Source: Syngnathus acus
Lineage: Eukaryota; Chordata; Actinopteri; Syngnathiformes; Syngnathidae
DNA length: 64,000 nucleotides
NCBI RefSeq assembly: GCF_901709675.1
Contig: NC_051098.1
Span: forward strand, 14,351,918 to 14,415,917
Reading direction: 5' to 3'
Part shown: positions 48,486 through 64,000 of the stretch, piece after piece
Numbering within the stretch: position 1 is the first letter of the stretch
How the letters are laid out: each line of letters opens with the position of its first letter
Notes under the pieces: generated by a model
What the model was told of the DNA's origin: nothing
Database searches by the model: none
What the model saw: the letters and a program-made list of their open reading frames with translations, nothing else
Program-made: the position numbers and the translations under genes

Positions 48486-50191
48486 TCACAAAATATCCGC
48501 TGTTACAGTAAGCCTTCGAATGCGCTTGTTAAAGACGGCGATGGCGCTGTTTTCGTTTACAACTTTTGGGAAGTCCAGAAGTAAGTAGTAGATGTCCTCC
48601 ACCTCGAGCAAGACATCATCCTGCACAAAAAACAACGACAACATTTTGATGGCATTGTTAATCTCTTGTGCCTAACCATGCCGAGTAGTCAGGGCAGACC
48701 TTGGACATCTTGAGCTGCCACTCCGACATGGAGCTAATCTTGGGCAGCTCCACTGTCAGCTCCATCTTGCATGGAAATCCCTCAGCGCTGGCCTTCACCT
48801 CCAGTCGATACTCGGGTTTCTCGGGCCGCTGGTACGTGGTGGAGGAGATTACCTCGATCAAGCCCTTCTTGCGAACGGCGGGCCGAGAGACAATATCAAC
48901 CGGCGGCCCCGTGTCGTCTTTGGCTAGCCGCAGAGAGTTGATCTGCTGCAGGAGGGAATCCGGGCTCTGAATGGCTGTAAATAAAAGCGTCTCGATTGTT
49001 ATCAGTGATGGTGGGAAGTAAAAGATGAGCTCGGACACAAAAAAGGCCGAAGGCGGCTTGTCGGAGCGTTGACTTATTACCCTACCCGCATCAGACTGTT
49101 TGTCCGCGGTCGGTCGCTGCTGCTGGAAGCCGAGGCGGCGGCGCAAGTCCTCCGGGCCGTTTTTGGGGCAATAGCTAACAACATGATACTGCTGAGACAA
49201 TTTGAGCCCATGCTGCTGCTGTGCAAAGCTCAGAGCCAACATATAGATCTGGTCCATCCCGGCCTTGTCTTTCTTACAATCCTGCAGCACCTCGGGATTA
49301 AATGCGATGTCCAGCACAGTGTAGGCACCTGATACACAGGACGGTGTGCTTACATTTGGCATAAATTGTATGGTTATCAATCTCTCTGACCTTCATCTGT
49401 GTGTGCTTCCAGGCTTCCAGCATACACTGGTAATGGCTTGCTGGGATCCTGGGATGTTGGTACACGCTTCCAGCAGCATATGTTAATGTACATCAAGTCT
49501 CCGTGTGGTTCCTGGTGGGGATGCTGGCAGTTAATGTTTTTGTGCATCTCACAATGCATCTTTGGAAGTATTGAATAACTGAAGGTCAGCAGAAAAGCAA
49601 TACAGTATATCCCTATGATATATTGCATCGGTAGAGGAAAAAATATCTATTTTCGGAATACTCTTTAATTTTTAACACTGTGCCTCAATACATTTTCGTG
49701 TTGAGGTGGTAAAATGTTTCTACAATTAACAGCAAATCACAAAATGGCCTCGATTTTATTAATTTTGTAAAAGGTCGCCATTGTAAATGAGAAAGTGTTC
49801 TCAATTGGCTTACCTGGTAATACATTGAAAAAAAAATACACTCGTCTAAAAACACAATTGATATAAATTATTATTATTATTTATTTGCTCAATGTTTATA
49901 CGGAAGTAGCTGGCGGTGAGTTGCGTACGTGTGACGTCATGTTTTTTTTGCTAATGAGCTACACCTGCAGTGAGCGCGGCAAGTAAAACAACTCATACCG
50001 CTACTTACCAAAATGTCGATGCGTATACACGAATCGAGTTGAGGTGGAGCGTTGTATTCCATCCCGGATATCACCTGTTTCTCCACAAAGCTTCGGTAAG
50101 CTTCTGGGTCGCTCTGGCAAAGGTCGTCCAACATGGACCACAGCTGGTTGACTTGCTGGAGAACATCTCCTGGGACGCCGCCGGCCGACAT
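48486..50191 (-). CDS. pih1d2: PIH1 domain-containing protein 2
   Basis: Five coding exons, in reading order 50009-50191, 49391-49523, 49086-49328, 48700-48974 and 48486-48620, give 322 residues (human about 315). PIH proteins are HSP90-associated co-chaperones (R2TP-like complexes); relatives assist assembly of axonemal dynein. The specific job of PIH1D2 is less certain. Visible: an amino-terminal helix LWSMLDDLCQSDPEAYRSFV, matching human WNLLDDLAQSDPEGYEKFI; a PIH core with YINICCWKRVP and AYTVLDIAFNPEVL; a variable linker; and a carboxyl CS-like domain (EVISSTTYQRP, MELTVELPKISSM, LLEVEDIYYLLLDFPK). Exon joins are in phases 0, 1, 1 and 0 and close the frame. The long open frame across 48658-49380 reads through two real introns. 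It faces dixdc1 tail to tail, with 613 bases between stop codons, and tmprss5 ends about 760 bases upstream of its start codon. Confidence 0.93.
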
Positions 50192-50953
50192 TACCAACCC
50201 AAGACAGTCAGAGTTGGTAGAAAGGTACGTCTCCCAATACAAATAACAAACACTATTCACTCACTAATAACAGAATTTGTCTATTATCACACGCTTTTAA
50301 AACAAAAGTTATCGTTGTAAAGCCGCATTCGTCGTCATTCGCGTCAGTTCCCGAAGTTTCTAGCTAATGCTAACGCTCTCTTGTTCGCAAGTGAAAACTC
50401 TATTAAAGTGGCAGGCAAGAAACTAACCGTCCCTTTTGTTAATTCAAGCTACGATAAGAACAGGAGTCTTGGTTAAAAATCATTAAAAATATATAAAGTT
50501 AACCCTATTTACTAATTGGCATCAAAACTAATGGAAGCGATTAATGCAGATTCCAGCTGTGTTGTCTGTTGCTATGGCATCTTGGCGGAGTTGACGCGTT
50601 ACAACGGCGACACATGTGGCCAAGAGAGGAACTGCACATGACACAATAAGGTAGCATATGACATCGTTTATATTTGGTGCAATAAAAAAGATAAAAACAG
50701 TACATCTTGATACAAATGGTGGGACAGAAGATGCCAGTGGAAGGAAGGCAGATATATATGTCAGAGAAAGACAAATTCAAAAATAAAAAAATTGATGGCG
50801 GATGGGAAAGATGCTAGAAAACAAGTTGCTGTTCCTCCTCAGTAGGTCTGTAAAGATAGTAAACAAAATGGAGGCATCGTTTTTGTCAAGTGTAACAAGG
50901 CGAACAGTTTTTTTTTTTTTCTAGCTATGTTTTTTGTACAATGTAATGTAAAC
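50192..50953 (-). promoter_or_regulatory. pih1d2 upstream region / tmprss5 3' flank
   Basis: This 760-base interval must hold both the pih1d2 promoter (minus strand, near 50200-50450) and the tmprss5 3' UTR. I see no canonical minus-strand AATAAA close to the tmprss5 stop. No other gene. Confidence 0.4.
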
Positions 50954-54982
<4,029 letters not shown>

Positions 54983-57378
54983 CTGGAGACTGTGGCCCAG
55001 CTACCGGCGACTATCAGCCGGGTGTCCGGTGCGGAAGCGTTTCACAGAATGCAACTGTGGATTTTCCCTTCACAAAGAGACAATGAGGTCAGCAGAGGTG
55101 CAGTGAATGAGGCTGTTGTTTGTCCATCGGAGGGGAGGGTCATGAGGCCTCGGAGACTAAACCGAACCTGGTCTTTGTCAGGTGCCGCACGGGTTGGGGC
55201 GTCTCCAGCCAGTTGCAGACGATACCGGGCATGTTTTACCTCTGCCAGGAAGAGTATTTACACAAGAACCCACCTGACAGTTTGTAGCTATTGCAGAAAG
55301 GTCATGATTGGAGATTGTTGAAAAGTCGTACCCTTGTCCGTGTTCAATCGTTTGGAATCCGAAGCCTCTGTCTCTCAGCACTCGCAAACAAAACGAAGTG
55401 TGCCTCCCACATGCCCGCTGACAGATGAGACTTTCGCTTCGCTCTTGTTGTGGAAGACACGCTCGGTCTTTTTCATGTGAGTGTTTCAGAAGTGGATCGT
55501 TGAGAATAATTAGCAGATGAGATGAAGAAGACTCTGGCACTTGGTTAGGATGTGGGAGAGATGAAAGCTTGTCTTCTCTTTTCTGATGAGACTTTGCACT
55601 TTCATTGGAAAGAAATAAAGGGATGATTGATCGGAGCGCTATTAGTCTGTTGTGTCCGCGGTTAGCTAGAACTTCCAGGTAATAAATGCCAGAGAAACAA
55701 AGGATCGATTTAATAAGATGAATCCTCCAGGACAATGACTGTTTTATACTTAAAGGCTGCCACCTCGAAACAACGCAAGTAGCGTTAGCGATTAGCGTTA
55801 GCATTAGCATGGCCAGTGTCAGGATCAAAAGGCAAGGGATGATTCACCCCAACCTGAGTTGGGCTTTGTCAAATCGGACAGTCTTCTCTCGAAAGACTGT
55901 CCGCCCTCTCAGACGGAATAAATAAGATAGCTGACGGCTCTCCCTCCCGTTCTGCCTTTAAACACTCTGAGAATCACAAGTAGGCCTGAATTCTGAGAAC
56001 GCAGTGTTCTGTTGGACTGATATGGGCCCTGTGAGTTCTTTTGGATATTATGGCTCTTCAACATTTCAGAGTTTATCCAAGAAGGCTATTAGAGAGTGAG
56101 AGATTAAAGTGCCTAACTTGGTATTTAACCTTTGCAGTTTTCATTGACTGATTAAGACGAATCTTATTTCTGGTTTGGCCATCAAACATTACAACTGCAA
56201 ATAGCTTCCTTTGAACAAATATTTCAGAACTGAGCATTTCATGACGTGAACATAACACGATCTGGGTCAGAAAGCGACCGGCCATTTGTCCTTGTGATCT
56301 TCCCCTCATGGAATTTAGTTTTCGCAAGTAAATCCAACCGATGGTGATTAGAACAACAGAAGCCAACGCCGTTGGGTCTGGCTGTGGGCTGAATCCTTCC
56401 ATCCATTTCTTTGTGTACCTCACTCTGCCTTCAGTTTGGCCAGGCCCCAGTTTGGATCAACATCTATTCCCCCGCTCAGACGGAAGCATTTTCCCCGCTC
56501 AGCGTGCGGAGATCTACTGCGCTCTCATCTCAAACCGTTCCTGTTAGTGCCTTTTTCCGTATCCAAACTTTTGAACATCAGTCGCGGTCTCTGGGTCCCC
56601 GCTCGCAAATCCGCCACGCCAGGTTCGGACACAACAGGAAATAGGAAATCTGCTTTTGAGGCTGCTCAGATAACATTTGCTTGCCTGCATCCACTGAGAA
56701 CCTGCTGATTCTCAAGTGTTGTATTTGCTGATGTTGTTGAGCGCGACCCCTCGCTATTGGTGAGCAGTGCCGCACATTTTAAAGAGACAATTAATCAACA
56801 TGCAATTACCCGCAAATCAACCACACTCTTCACAATAATTGGATTGTTCTGCCCATCTCCGTCGTCAGAACCTGAAGAACAATCTCAGACATCAATTGGC
56901 AATAGATTACTTCGGCAGAAGTTAACAACTTTAGAGCATGTGATAGGAAAGGTCACCTTATAAAACATTAAATGGCGAATACTGTACAGGTGGTAAAACT
57001 TTAAGTGTGTCATTCCCACTTCCGGATTCCTTTTATTACACGGCGATGCAGTCGCCGCATCCATCAATCATTTGTCGATGGAAATTGATGATGGTTTGAA
57101 GATGGGAAACCGCCTCGGATTATGACAGTCAATGTTTGGATCGATAACACCGCATGTGTTTAAGAGAGCGTCAAGAGAGGCCCGAGAGACATGTCAGGAT
57201 GTATAGCCGCCGAGAAACAGGCTTATTTTAATCGGGATTGTGAAAGTCGTCTATTATGTGGGATGGTGTACTGCCTATGGTGCTAAAATTGACAGATTGG
57301 CCAAAGTGCAGCTGAGGTTGTTCTCTGTGTATACCTGCGAGCAGTCGGATCGGTATCGATGGGATTCCTTTACTTACA

Positions 57379-57392
57379 CTGCCACCTTGTGG
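57379..57392 (-). promoter_or_regulatory. CTCF-like motif
   Basis: Minus strand reads CCACAAGGTGGCAG, a full match to the CTCF core pattern CCASNAGRKGGCRS. Motif only. Confidence 0.45.
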
Positions 57393-58428
57393 TAAATTTG
57401 GGGACACTCTTTCATATGAGTGCAGTTTAAGCAGAAAAGACTCAAATAATGACTATTTTGTGCTCATTGGTCGATGGTTAGTATTAGAAGATACTAATAC
57501 TACTTTAATAATATTACTTTGTCTGACCTGAGAACATAATTGTATCGTTCGATGAGCTCCACATTAGCGCGCGCATTTTGTTTGTCAATCACGTGACAGC
57601 GCAGTGGCGACAAGTGAAAACTGAGCGTTGCCCTCGTCGCAACACTGCTAAACAATAAGCTGTTGGCTCTGTATTGAACGTGGCAGGTTGCATAAATTGC
57701 TGTCATGTCGGACTTTATATGCGATGGCTGATAGGGGTGGGCCTTCTCCCACACCAGATGGCGACCATAATGTGTGTGTTGTGTTTTTTCTTTTTTTTTT
57801 TTGCCCACGATGCTTGCTGTAATTAAACAGAGGAGATTACGTTTGCGCTCAATCTGCTCCTGCACCCGGCGCGTGTCCTTGTAGCGGTGACAGAGGTGAA
57901 TCAAGTGGCAGAGGTGATGGTTTAGTATTTTCCAAATTTGTAATGGCTTCTTGTGAGGCTGTTGGCATCTTTGTGTGAGAAGTCACTACCATCTAGTGGA
58001 CTGAAAGGATAATTATAGTTTCTTACTGATGAAATTGACATTGTTGTATTTTAATTGTGTGGCAAAAATACATCAGTCATTTTAGAAACTGAGGCCTGGT
58101 TAAAATCCCCTCCGTCGTCTTAAACAGATTTTTTTGTATATAACTTTTATAGTTTACACAATGCTTTTGTGCAGTTTCAATAATGGTAGAAAATGTATCT
58201 CGAAATGATCCCCCTGGGCAAAATACACATGATGGCATTATAAAACAGGATGGTGATGATTGCAGCAAAACTGCAAACACAGCAGCCTGGCTTGTGTTGG
58301 CATTTTGTGAGAAATTGATTTGCTCTTATTTCTCAGGTTCACTTTATGCCAACACCGGGCCATGGAGAAGGTGACTAAAGGACACCATGGCATGGTGTTA
58401 AAAGTATTACGCAAACATGGTGTGTGTG

Positions 58429-58683
58429 TTAAGGCATAAAGAAACTGCTGCCAGCACTTGTAATTAAGAGGTCTGCCTGAGCTTTGCCACTCTCACTGTG
58501 CTGCACATAGAGCTTTGGGAGTCCCGCCACTCTCATTTTGAGCTCCTTCCACATCTGGATTAAGACGCAGGCCAGCTGCGGCTCCGGCACGGTGCCATCA
58601 GGGGTCAGCACAGAGTCTGGAATCATTTCAGCCCACATGACACAAATAAATAAGCCACTGGGAAGGTTTGTGGCCGGAGCCAA
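58429..58683 (-). other. Coding-like block of unknown identity
   Basis: A minus-strand open frame of 84 residues with balanced composition and a protein-like central part (PEPQLACVLIQMWKELK, AGLPKLYVQHSE). An acceptor-like CTGAAATGATTCCAG ends inside it at about 58622. I do not recognise a family. It could be a lone exon, a remnant of a lost neighbour, or a conserved non-coding element that happens to be open; homeodomain-like TTAATTAC is present near its end. Confidence 0.3.
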
Positions 58684-61457
58684 TAAAGTGTTAAGAGGGA
58701 ATTGCCCGGCGTGACGATGGCAAAAGCTGTGAAAGTCCCAATGTTGACGCTGAATTAGTAAAGCTACTGCAGTGGCTGATGGATTCTACACAATGAAATG
58801 AAAATGAAGGTAACATTTAGGTGGAGCAAACATACAATATCAATTCTATAATGTGATGTCATTTTATATATGCATGTGTGTGTTGTAAAAAATACAGCCT
58901 GTTATCTTGATGAGCCAACTTCCATCCATTTAATTGTTGATCAAACAGCAGACAGAAGAGACGAAATGCATAGAATAGTAAATTGTTTTTTAATTCTTTT
59001 TTTTTTTTTCTCTTTTTTTTTTCTGACCATTCCACCGAACACCGACGCGTACAGAGTTGTGCCTGAATCCACACCGAGAAAACACTTTCCACACGGGGTG
59101 TTAAAAAGCTGCAATGAGGAGGGACTTGACTGCACACATGGCAAGAAGAACAACCCTGATTGGACACCAGCTCGAGCTTCGACCTGGCCCTGAGGTAGAC
59201 AGACATCGACATATCGAAACGATGCGAATCACAGCCTTCTAGGACACACTAAACAAAAAAAAAAAGACATCTGCATTATCACAACATACAAAGATTTAAA
59301 AAAAAAAAAAAAATCATCTCAAACAAAAGTGCTCTATTTCTTTTGGTCCACTGACTAAACTGGTTATAGTGCATGTTCATGTATAGAATAGATACAGTGA
59401 ATGTGTGTCATGGCATCAAGTTGCCACGATGTGCTGTACACCGTTTTCACCCTAGAAAAAAAAACTTTCACTCAATCGGCAACGCAATTTGAACATTTTT
59501 TTTTTCATCGCCCTTGCTGGCAACTTGCATCAGAGCGTCACAATCACAGTATGTTGCTTCCAGTTGCAATGTTCCGAGACGTGGATCTCATCTCGAGAAA
59601 CCCCAAAAAAACACCAACAGCACAGACCCACATACTCAAGCATGTCAACGCTCCGCATAGAAAAAGGGAACTTTTTTCCCCCCATCGGAGACGTATCAAA
59701 CACACACGTTGAAGATGTTTCTCAAATGTAAACAAGACAGCAAATTACCGTGATACAAAAATACAACAGGATAAGGCCTGCACAGGAACAACAACGCAGG
59801 ACGGACGGCCTGTACATGACACATACACAACAACTCACACTAACTGCCACTTGTCTGGATTTTCTTTAAAAATAACACAAAAAAACAACTTTGCTTTTCA
59901 TGTTCTATTTTCATCAGTTTTGTGATTTATAAGACATCTAATTATAGACGGTGATTAAAAAAAAAAAAAAAAAACACATCAAAGCCATGTTGAGGCTCTT
60001 TACATTTTTTTCTTTTTCTTTTCTGACACAGTTTGACCATTGAAATTGTGACGGTAATTGTTAGGAAAAGAAACCCACAGACGGATCAACACTGTTCGCC
60101 TGCCAACAAACGGGGCAAAATGGCGGACGACCCCGCGCGGCGGTGGTGATAATCAGCACGTATTTGTTTACAAACAACAACAAAATAGCAATGAATGAAC
60201 TGAATGACATTGAAGCCCGCTACCTCGGAACTCGCGACGCCATCCCCCGCGAGAAAAGACCATTTATGAGCTCGTGTGTTGTGAGGCCAAAAACCAGTTC
60301 AAGTAAAACATGCACAAGAACTACAAAAATTAAAATAAAAACAACAGCAAGGAAAATCAAATAGTCAGGGGAAAATTTAACAGCGGAATCAAGGGAGCCA
60401 CTCAGACAGGTCAAAAAGCCCAGACACTGTTGCTAATCTCAAACTGAGTGGCAGCCAAAAATGACATTTTTAATCCGCTTCATTAAAGGTGACTTTTCAA
60501 CAGTCAACAACCAGCGTTTATATGACCAAAATATTTTTAGGTATTTGAATGGCAGAGCAACTGTCAATTGTGCAGCTTCTCATTTAGGGTCAATGTAAAC
60601 TATGATAGACCGATTATCTTTTTTTTTTTTTTTTTTTTTCCTCTCTCTCCATAGTCTCAAGGCCGATAAGAGAACAATTTTTGGTTAACTCTAGGGAATT
60701 TTGTTTTACCTTTTCATGTAACATTTTAAAAGATTTATTCTCTGTATGTATAGACTTAAAAGAAAAAGCTACAAGGTGTGGCAAATTTGAAAAGGTACTT
60801 TAGCAAACATGTTTTTTTTTTTAATCAATTTTGACACCAATTATTTCCCTTTTACTGCAAATTTAATGTCTGTTTCAAATATCGGTGATCAGCCACGTTG
60901 ACTATTAATCAGTATCGGCTTTGGAAAAAAAAAACCATATCTGGTCTTTCACTAGTATACACTGGAGCCTTTAAACAGAAATGATCAGTCACAGTGTTTC
61001 GCAGAGTAAAAAATGAAAACCGTGGAACTGTGACTTGAAATCTTGACAAATATCCTCGCGAAGAAACGTATCCAACTCCCATTTTTCTTAGATTGTTCTC
61101 ATGTAAACGTGTCCTCGGTTGCCACTTTTGCGTGGAATTCCTTGCGGTGTGGTTAAGGGAACGGAATACTCTTACAAAGACTCGATTGAACCAAGTGGGC
61201 CAGCCGGCGCTGGTTGCTTTCTGCATCTTTTTTTCACAGTTTGAACACATTTTTGAGCTCGTGTTTTAAAGACCGCGTAATGGTTCACCAAACGCTTTTG
61301 TCGTTAAATGGCACAGACGATGTCATAAAGTACGTTACCGTTTCAGCACGTTTACCTCTCGACTTTTGCATTTTTAAATTTGACCCGGCAAGAGTCGCCA
61401 CTATGACCTCAGCCGTATTTTTCAACCGCGCCCACCCCGGCCGGGTCCAAGACCTGC

Positions 61458-64000
61458 TCAGACATAACAGACGTACAGATAAGTCTTTTCTATCCTCCAG
61501 TCTGCCGGCACCTCCTCCGGTTTGTGGCCTTTCATGTGCTTCTGCATGGCGGCCAGGCTGGGGCAGAAGTCCTGGCAGATGGTGCACTGGTATGGAGACG
61601 CGCCGTTGTGCGTGCGCAGGTGCTTGATCATAGCCGAGTAGTCTCTGGATCGTTGGTGACACAGCTTACACTCAAATGGCTTCTCACCTGGGAAGACATT
61701 TTGGAATCGGATTAGTTGAGGGTGACAAAAGCATTTCTTAATATCTGTCTGATTTAATATTGAGGGACCGAAACATATTTTATTCATGATGTATTTAAGT
61801 TAATCGTCCGTCTGGAATTTTACGATGACCGATATCGGGATCAGAATCAGCCCAAAAACATTTTTCATTCACTGTTTGGCTTGCGTGTGTTGTGTAGCTT
61901 GACCACTAGAGGGCTCTATAATACTAATACGTACAGTATATACAGGAAGAGGAAGGTCACAACTACTCAGTCAGCTGCAGTGTGATTAGCTCTTTGCAGG
62001 GGATAAAGAGTAGTCACATTTTTAATTTTTGGAATTGTTGGATTGCCGTTATGCAAAAATGTCAGAAATTTGACGATATTTATCGAGTGACCTATCTATT
62101 TTTAAGACGGTGTCGTGTTAACATCCGTAACGTAAGCGCGCACGGCCATCTCGCTCTTGGCTCTCACCTGTGTGCACGCGGTAGTGCGTCTCCAGCTGGT
62201 GTTTGAGGCTGAAGCGCTTCCCGCAGCTGTTGCATTCGTAAGGCTTCTCTCCCGTGTGGATGCGTTTGTGACCCCTCAGGGTGCCGTCGTCTCGGAAGCA
62301 GCTCCCGCAGAACTCGCACTCGAACGGATGATCGCCTGAAAATCGCCCACAAAAAATTCATCTCGTGTCAACGCGACGGCCTCGGCCGCTTTCCGAATAG
62401 CCCGAATGAGCACGTGTGCCGCCACACGTCGCTAATGTTGTGACGGGAGGAGACTCCTCTCGGCGGCGGGCTAATGGCTGATAAAAGCCCTCCGGACGTG
62501 CGACGCTCTCGCCTCTATACTGTAGTTAATCCATTTCTCTCCTCGGCTGATGCCTTGACTCATCTCCAATGACCTATGTGCCTCATTATCTCAGTGACCA
62601 CAGCAACAACCAAGGCCCAGGATACATGGCTCTCCTCATTACAGACCAATTCTACCCCCAATATATGACCCCCCCCCTCCCCTTCCGCCCACCCACCCCA
62701 CACTGACATTTACAAAATGTTACTTCCAAGCAGAATGGCGGCACACAAACAAGATACGCTGTCACGGCCCAAAAAATCCCCTCACTTCTGTCTCTTCACA
62801 TCAATTATGTATTTCTCCCGTCTAGACATCAAGCCGTTCTGACAGCTGAGAGAGTGTTATTTAAGGTAAGAGAAGAAAGGGGGACATCTCCTCGGCAGAT
62901 ATCGCTCCGTTTCTCGCGGCGTTAAAACTCACCCTGGTGAGAACGCGCAAGACAAGTCATTTCCATTTGCTTTTCCCTTCAATATTTATTTGGGTTCCCT
63001 CTATCGCCTCGCGTGAACCACACCGGAACTGACAGCCGTGAATTTGCACAAGCCCCCGACGGCTGTCTAAGAACCCAAAAATATAAACACGATGAAATTG
63101 CCCAAAATAAGCACCGGCCAGAACGGCACAGTGCTGTCACAGTAGAGGTGAGTCATCTGATGCAGAAGCGGGCCAGGAGATGATGCGTGCTAATCAATTA
63201 ACGGAAGAAATTGAGGCACATAGGAAGAATAAGTGCAGCTGCCGCCGATTCACCCGCAGTCCCTGACTCGACGGCTACAAATTCTGCCATTTTGACAGAG
63301 AGGCCTTTACAGTTAACGGGACTTCAATGTCAGCGGTAACATTTGAAGTTCAAACCCTTGTTGGGCTTTTTGTTGCTTCGAGAGGCCGCCATTGAAGGGT
63401 ACTCCATGGAGGAAATGTTTCATGATAACAATCTTTTTTTATTTTAAATTTGAACCACACAAAACTCCCCTAGTATGGCCGTCGTAGAAAACATGATTAC
63501 TAGCATGAAAATAACCAGAACGGCACATCAAGGCATCTTAAAGCGTGAATAGTTTGTCCTCAATTTTAGTCTTATCATACACAGGGGCGTAGCCAGAACA
63601 TTTTCCGTGGGGTGGCCAGGGTGACCGTGCATCATTCTCTATAATACCCTCCTCAGGGTTTCATGAAATAAAATGGCACACCGACAACCTTGCCTATCAT
63701 TTAGAATAATTGATATTAATTTAGTATTTTGAAAATATTGAAAAGATACCAAAGGAATCTAGGAATACGACAACCATGTGAAAGAAATCGAAATTTTCTC
63801 TGAGGTGTGACGATGGATAGGACAGTGGCAAGGGGTGGTCGTGACCACCCTGTAGCTTCGCCCCTGCTCATATAGTTTATTGTGTCTTTGTTGACTGAAA
63901 TGCTAAATGTCCAAAACGGCGTGGGTGGTTCTTACCCGAGTGCGAGCGCAAGTGTCTTTTGAGGGTGGTGTGGCTAGGGAAGGGTCGCTCGCAGTGGCTG
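61458..64000 (-). CDS. zbtb16: Zinc finger and BTB domain-containing protein 16 (PLZF), 3' part, partial
   Basis: Last three coding exons, in reading order 63936-64000 (cut by the window edge), 62168-62335 and 61458-61687, give 154 residues to the stop. PLZF is a BTB/C2H2 transcriptional repressor acting in limb, germ-line stem cell and blood development. Five C2H2 fingers are visible: the end of one ([18 protein letters not shown]), [63 protein letters not shown] and [21 protein letters not shown]. The end, [22 protein letters not shown] split over the final exon, is almost the human carboxyl terminus, which makes the identification firm. All three junctions are phase 1, within the glycine of linker sequences, as in the human gene. 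The BTB domain and earlier fingers lie outside the window. Paralogue a or b cannot be decided from this part. Confidence 0.95.
61903..61916 (+). promoter_or_regulatory. CTCF-like motif in zbtb16 last intron
   Basis: CCACTAGAGGGCTC, close to the CTCF core with a weaker 3' end. Motif only. Confidence 0.3.
62336..63935 (-). other. zbtb16: zbtb16 intron with candidate conserved elements
   Basis: A 1.6 kb intron. Two parts look unlike neutral sequence: 62440-62670, non-repetitive with TGACTCAT (AP-1 type) near 62556; and 63100-63320, with GTGAGTCATCTGATGCAG near 63150 and GCTAATCAATTAACG near 63190. Mammalian ZBTB16 introns are known to be rich in conserved non-coding elements. Conservation could not be tested here. 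The hAT-like element at 63582-63866 is also inside. Confidence 0.35.
63582..63866. mobile_element. Small non-autonomous hAT-like element (MITE)
   Basis: The left end CAGGGGCGTAGCCAGAACA and the right end GTAGCTTCGCCCCTG are inverted copies (right end reversed: CAGGGGCGAAGCTAC), and GTGGGGTGGCCAGGGTGACC and GGGGTGGTCGTGACCACCC extend the inversion. Flanks ATCATACA and TCATATA resemble an imperfect 7-8 base target duplication, as hAT elements make. About 285 bases, no coding, so it would need a transposase from elsewhere. Confidence 0.65.

Larger units (their letters stand above)
54983..61457. other. Gene-poor gap between tmprss5 and zbtb16
   Basis: 6.5 kb with no gene that I can support. It should contain the tmprss5 promoter at the left (54983-55100) and the zbtb16 3' UTR at the right. 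Contents: GTTAGC-rich words at about 55782-55810; a CTCF-like site at 57379-57392; the coding-like block at 58429-58683; several long A/T runs (59300, 59957, 60622). The human genes that lie between TMPRSS5 and ZBTB16 (ZW10, USP28, HTR3A/B) are not recognisable here. A 216-residue open frame at 55178-55828 (minus) shows no domain. Confidence 0.55.

Noticed and set aside
48658-49380. Single 240-residue exon model for pih1d2
   Set aside because: It reads through two introns with good GT-AG sites; the spliced form restores the PIH1D2 alignment and removes non-homologous inserts.
55178-55828. 216-residue open frame, minus strand
   Set aside because: Long for chance, but the composition is not protein-like, no domain or splice structure is seen, and it overlaps the likely tmprss5 promoter side.
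56341-56708. Three overlapping plus frames
   Set aside because: Open in all three plus frames over a C-rich patch, which indicates a low stop density rather than coding; no homology recognised.

Overview
This is ordinary vertebrate nuclear DNA, almost certainly from a ray-finned (teleost) fish. Evidence for that: multi-exon genes with GT-AG introns, small introns in the gene-rich half, abundant microsatellites, tRNA-derived SINE scars, decayed L2/REX1-like LINE tails, and six genes whose proteins align well, from memory, with human LRFN1, NKAPD1, DIXDC1, PIH1D2, TMPRSS5 and ZBTB16. I could not fix the species; no database was searched. All exon models were built by hand from splice sites, reading-frame phase and recalled human proteins. 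Each closes to an open frame of whole codons, which is a strong internal check.

Layout. Positions 1 to about 30.4 kb hold no protein gene I can support: AT-rich sequence with decayed repeats, microsatellites and some candidate regulatory sites. From 30.4 to 34.6 kb is lrfn1 (+ strand, two coding exons), a synaptic adhesion protein. A 3.3 kb gap with degenerate minisatellite sequence follows. nkapd1 (minus, 5 coding exons, 37.9-39.6 kb) and dixdc1 (plus, 15 coding exons, 41.2-47.9 kb) are divergent, with 1.6 kb between their start codons. dixdc1 and pih1d2 (minus, 5 coding exons, 48.5-50.2 kb) converge tail to tail. tmprss5 (minus, 12 coding exons, 51.0-55.0 kb) lies just upstream of pih1d2. 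From 55 to 61.4 kb is a gene-poor gap. The 3' end of zbtb16 (minus, last three exons, 61.5 kb to the window edge) closes the window and runs out of it.

The genes are not a pathway. They are a conserved chromosome block: five of the six have human counterparts on 11q23, where they are spread over roughly two megabases, while lrfn1's human counterpart is on 19q13. dixdc1 works in Wnt signalling, pih1d2 is a PIH-family co-chaperone, tmprss5 is a membrane-bound trypsin-like protease, and zbtb16 is a BTB/zinc-finger repressor. I found no CRISPR array, operon, phage, new enzyme system or other clearly undescribed system. The most testable oddities are a possible intronic polyadenylation form of lrfn1, a dixdc1 gene visible only in its short form without the calponin-homology domain, a tandem NAGNAG acceptor in dixdc1, a small hAT-like element in a zbtb16 intron, and an unassigned coding-like block near 58.5 kb.
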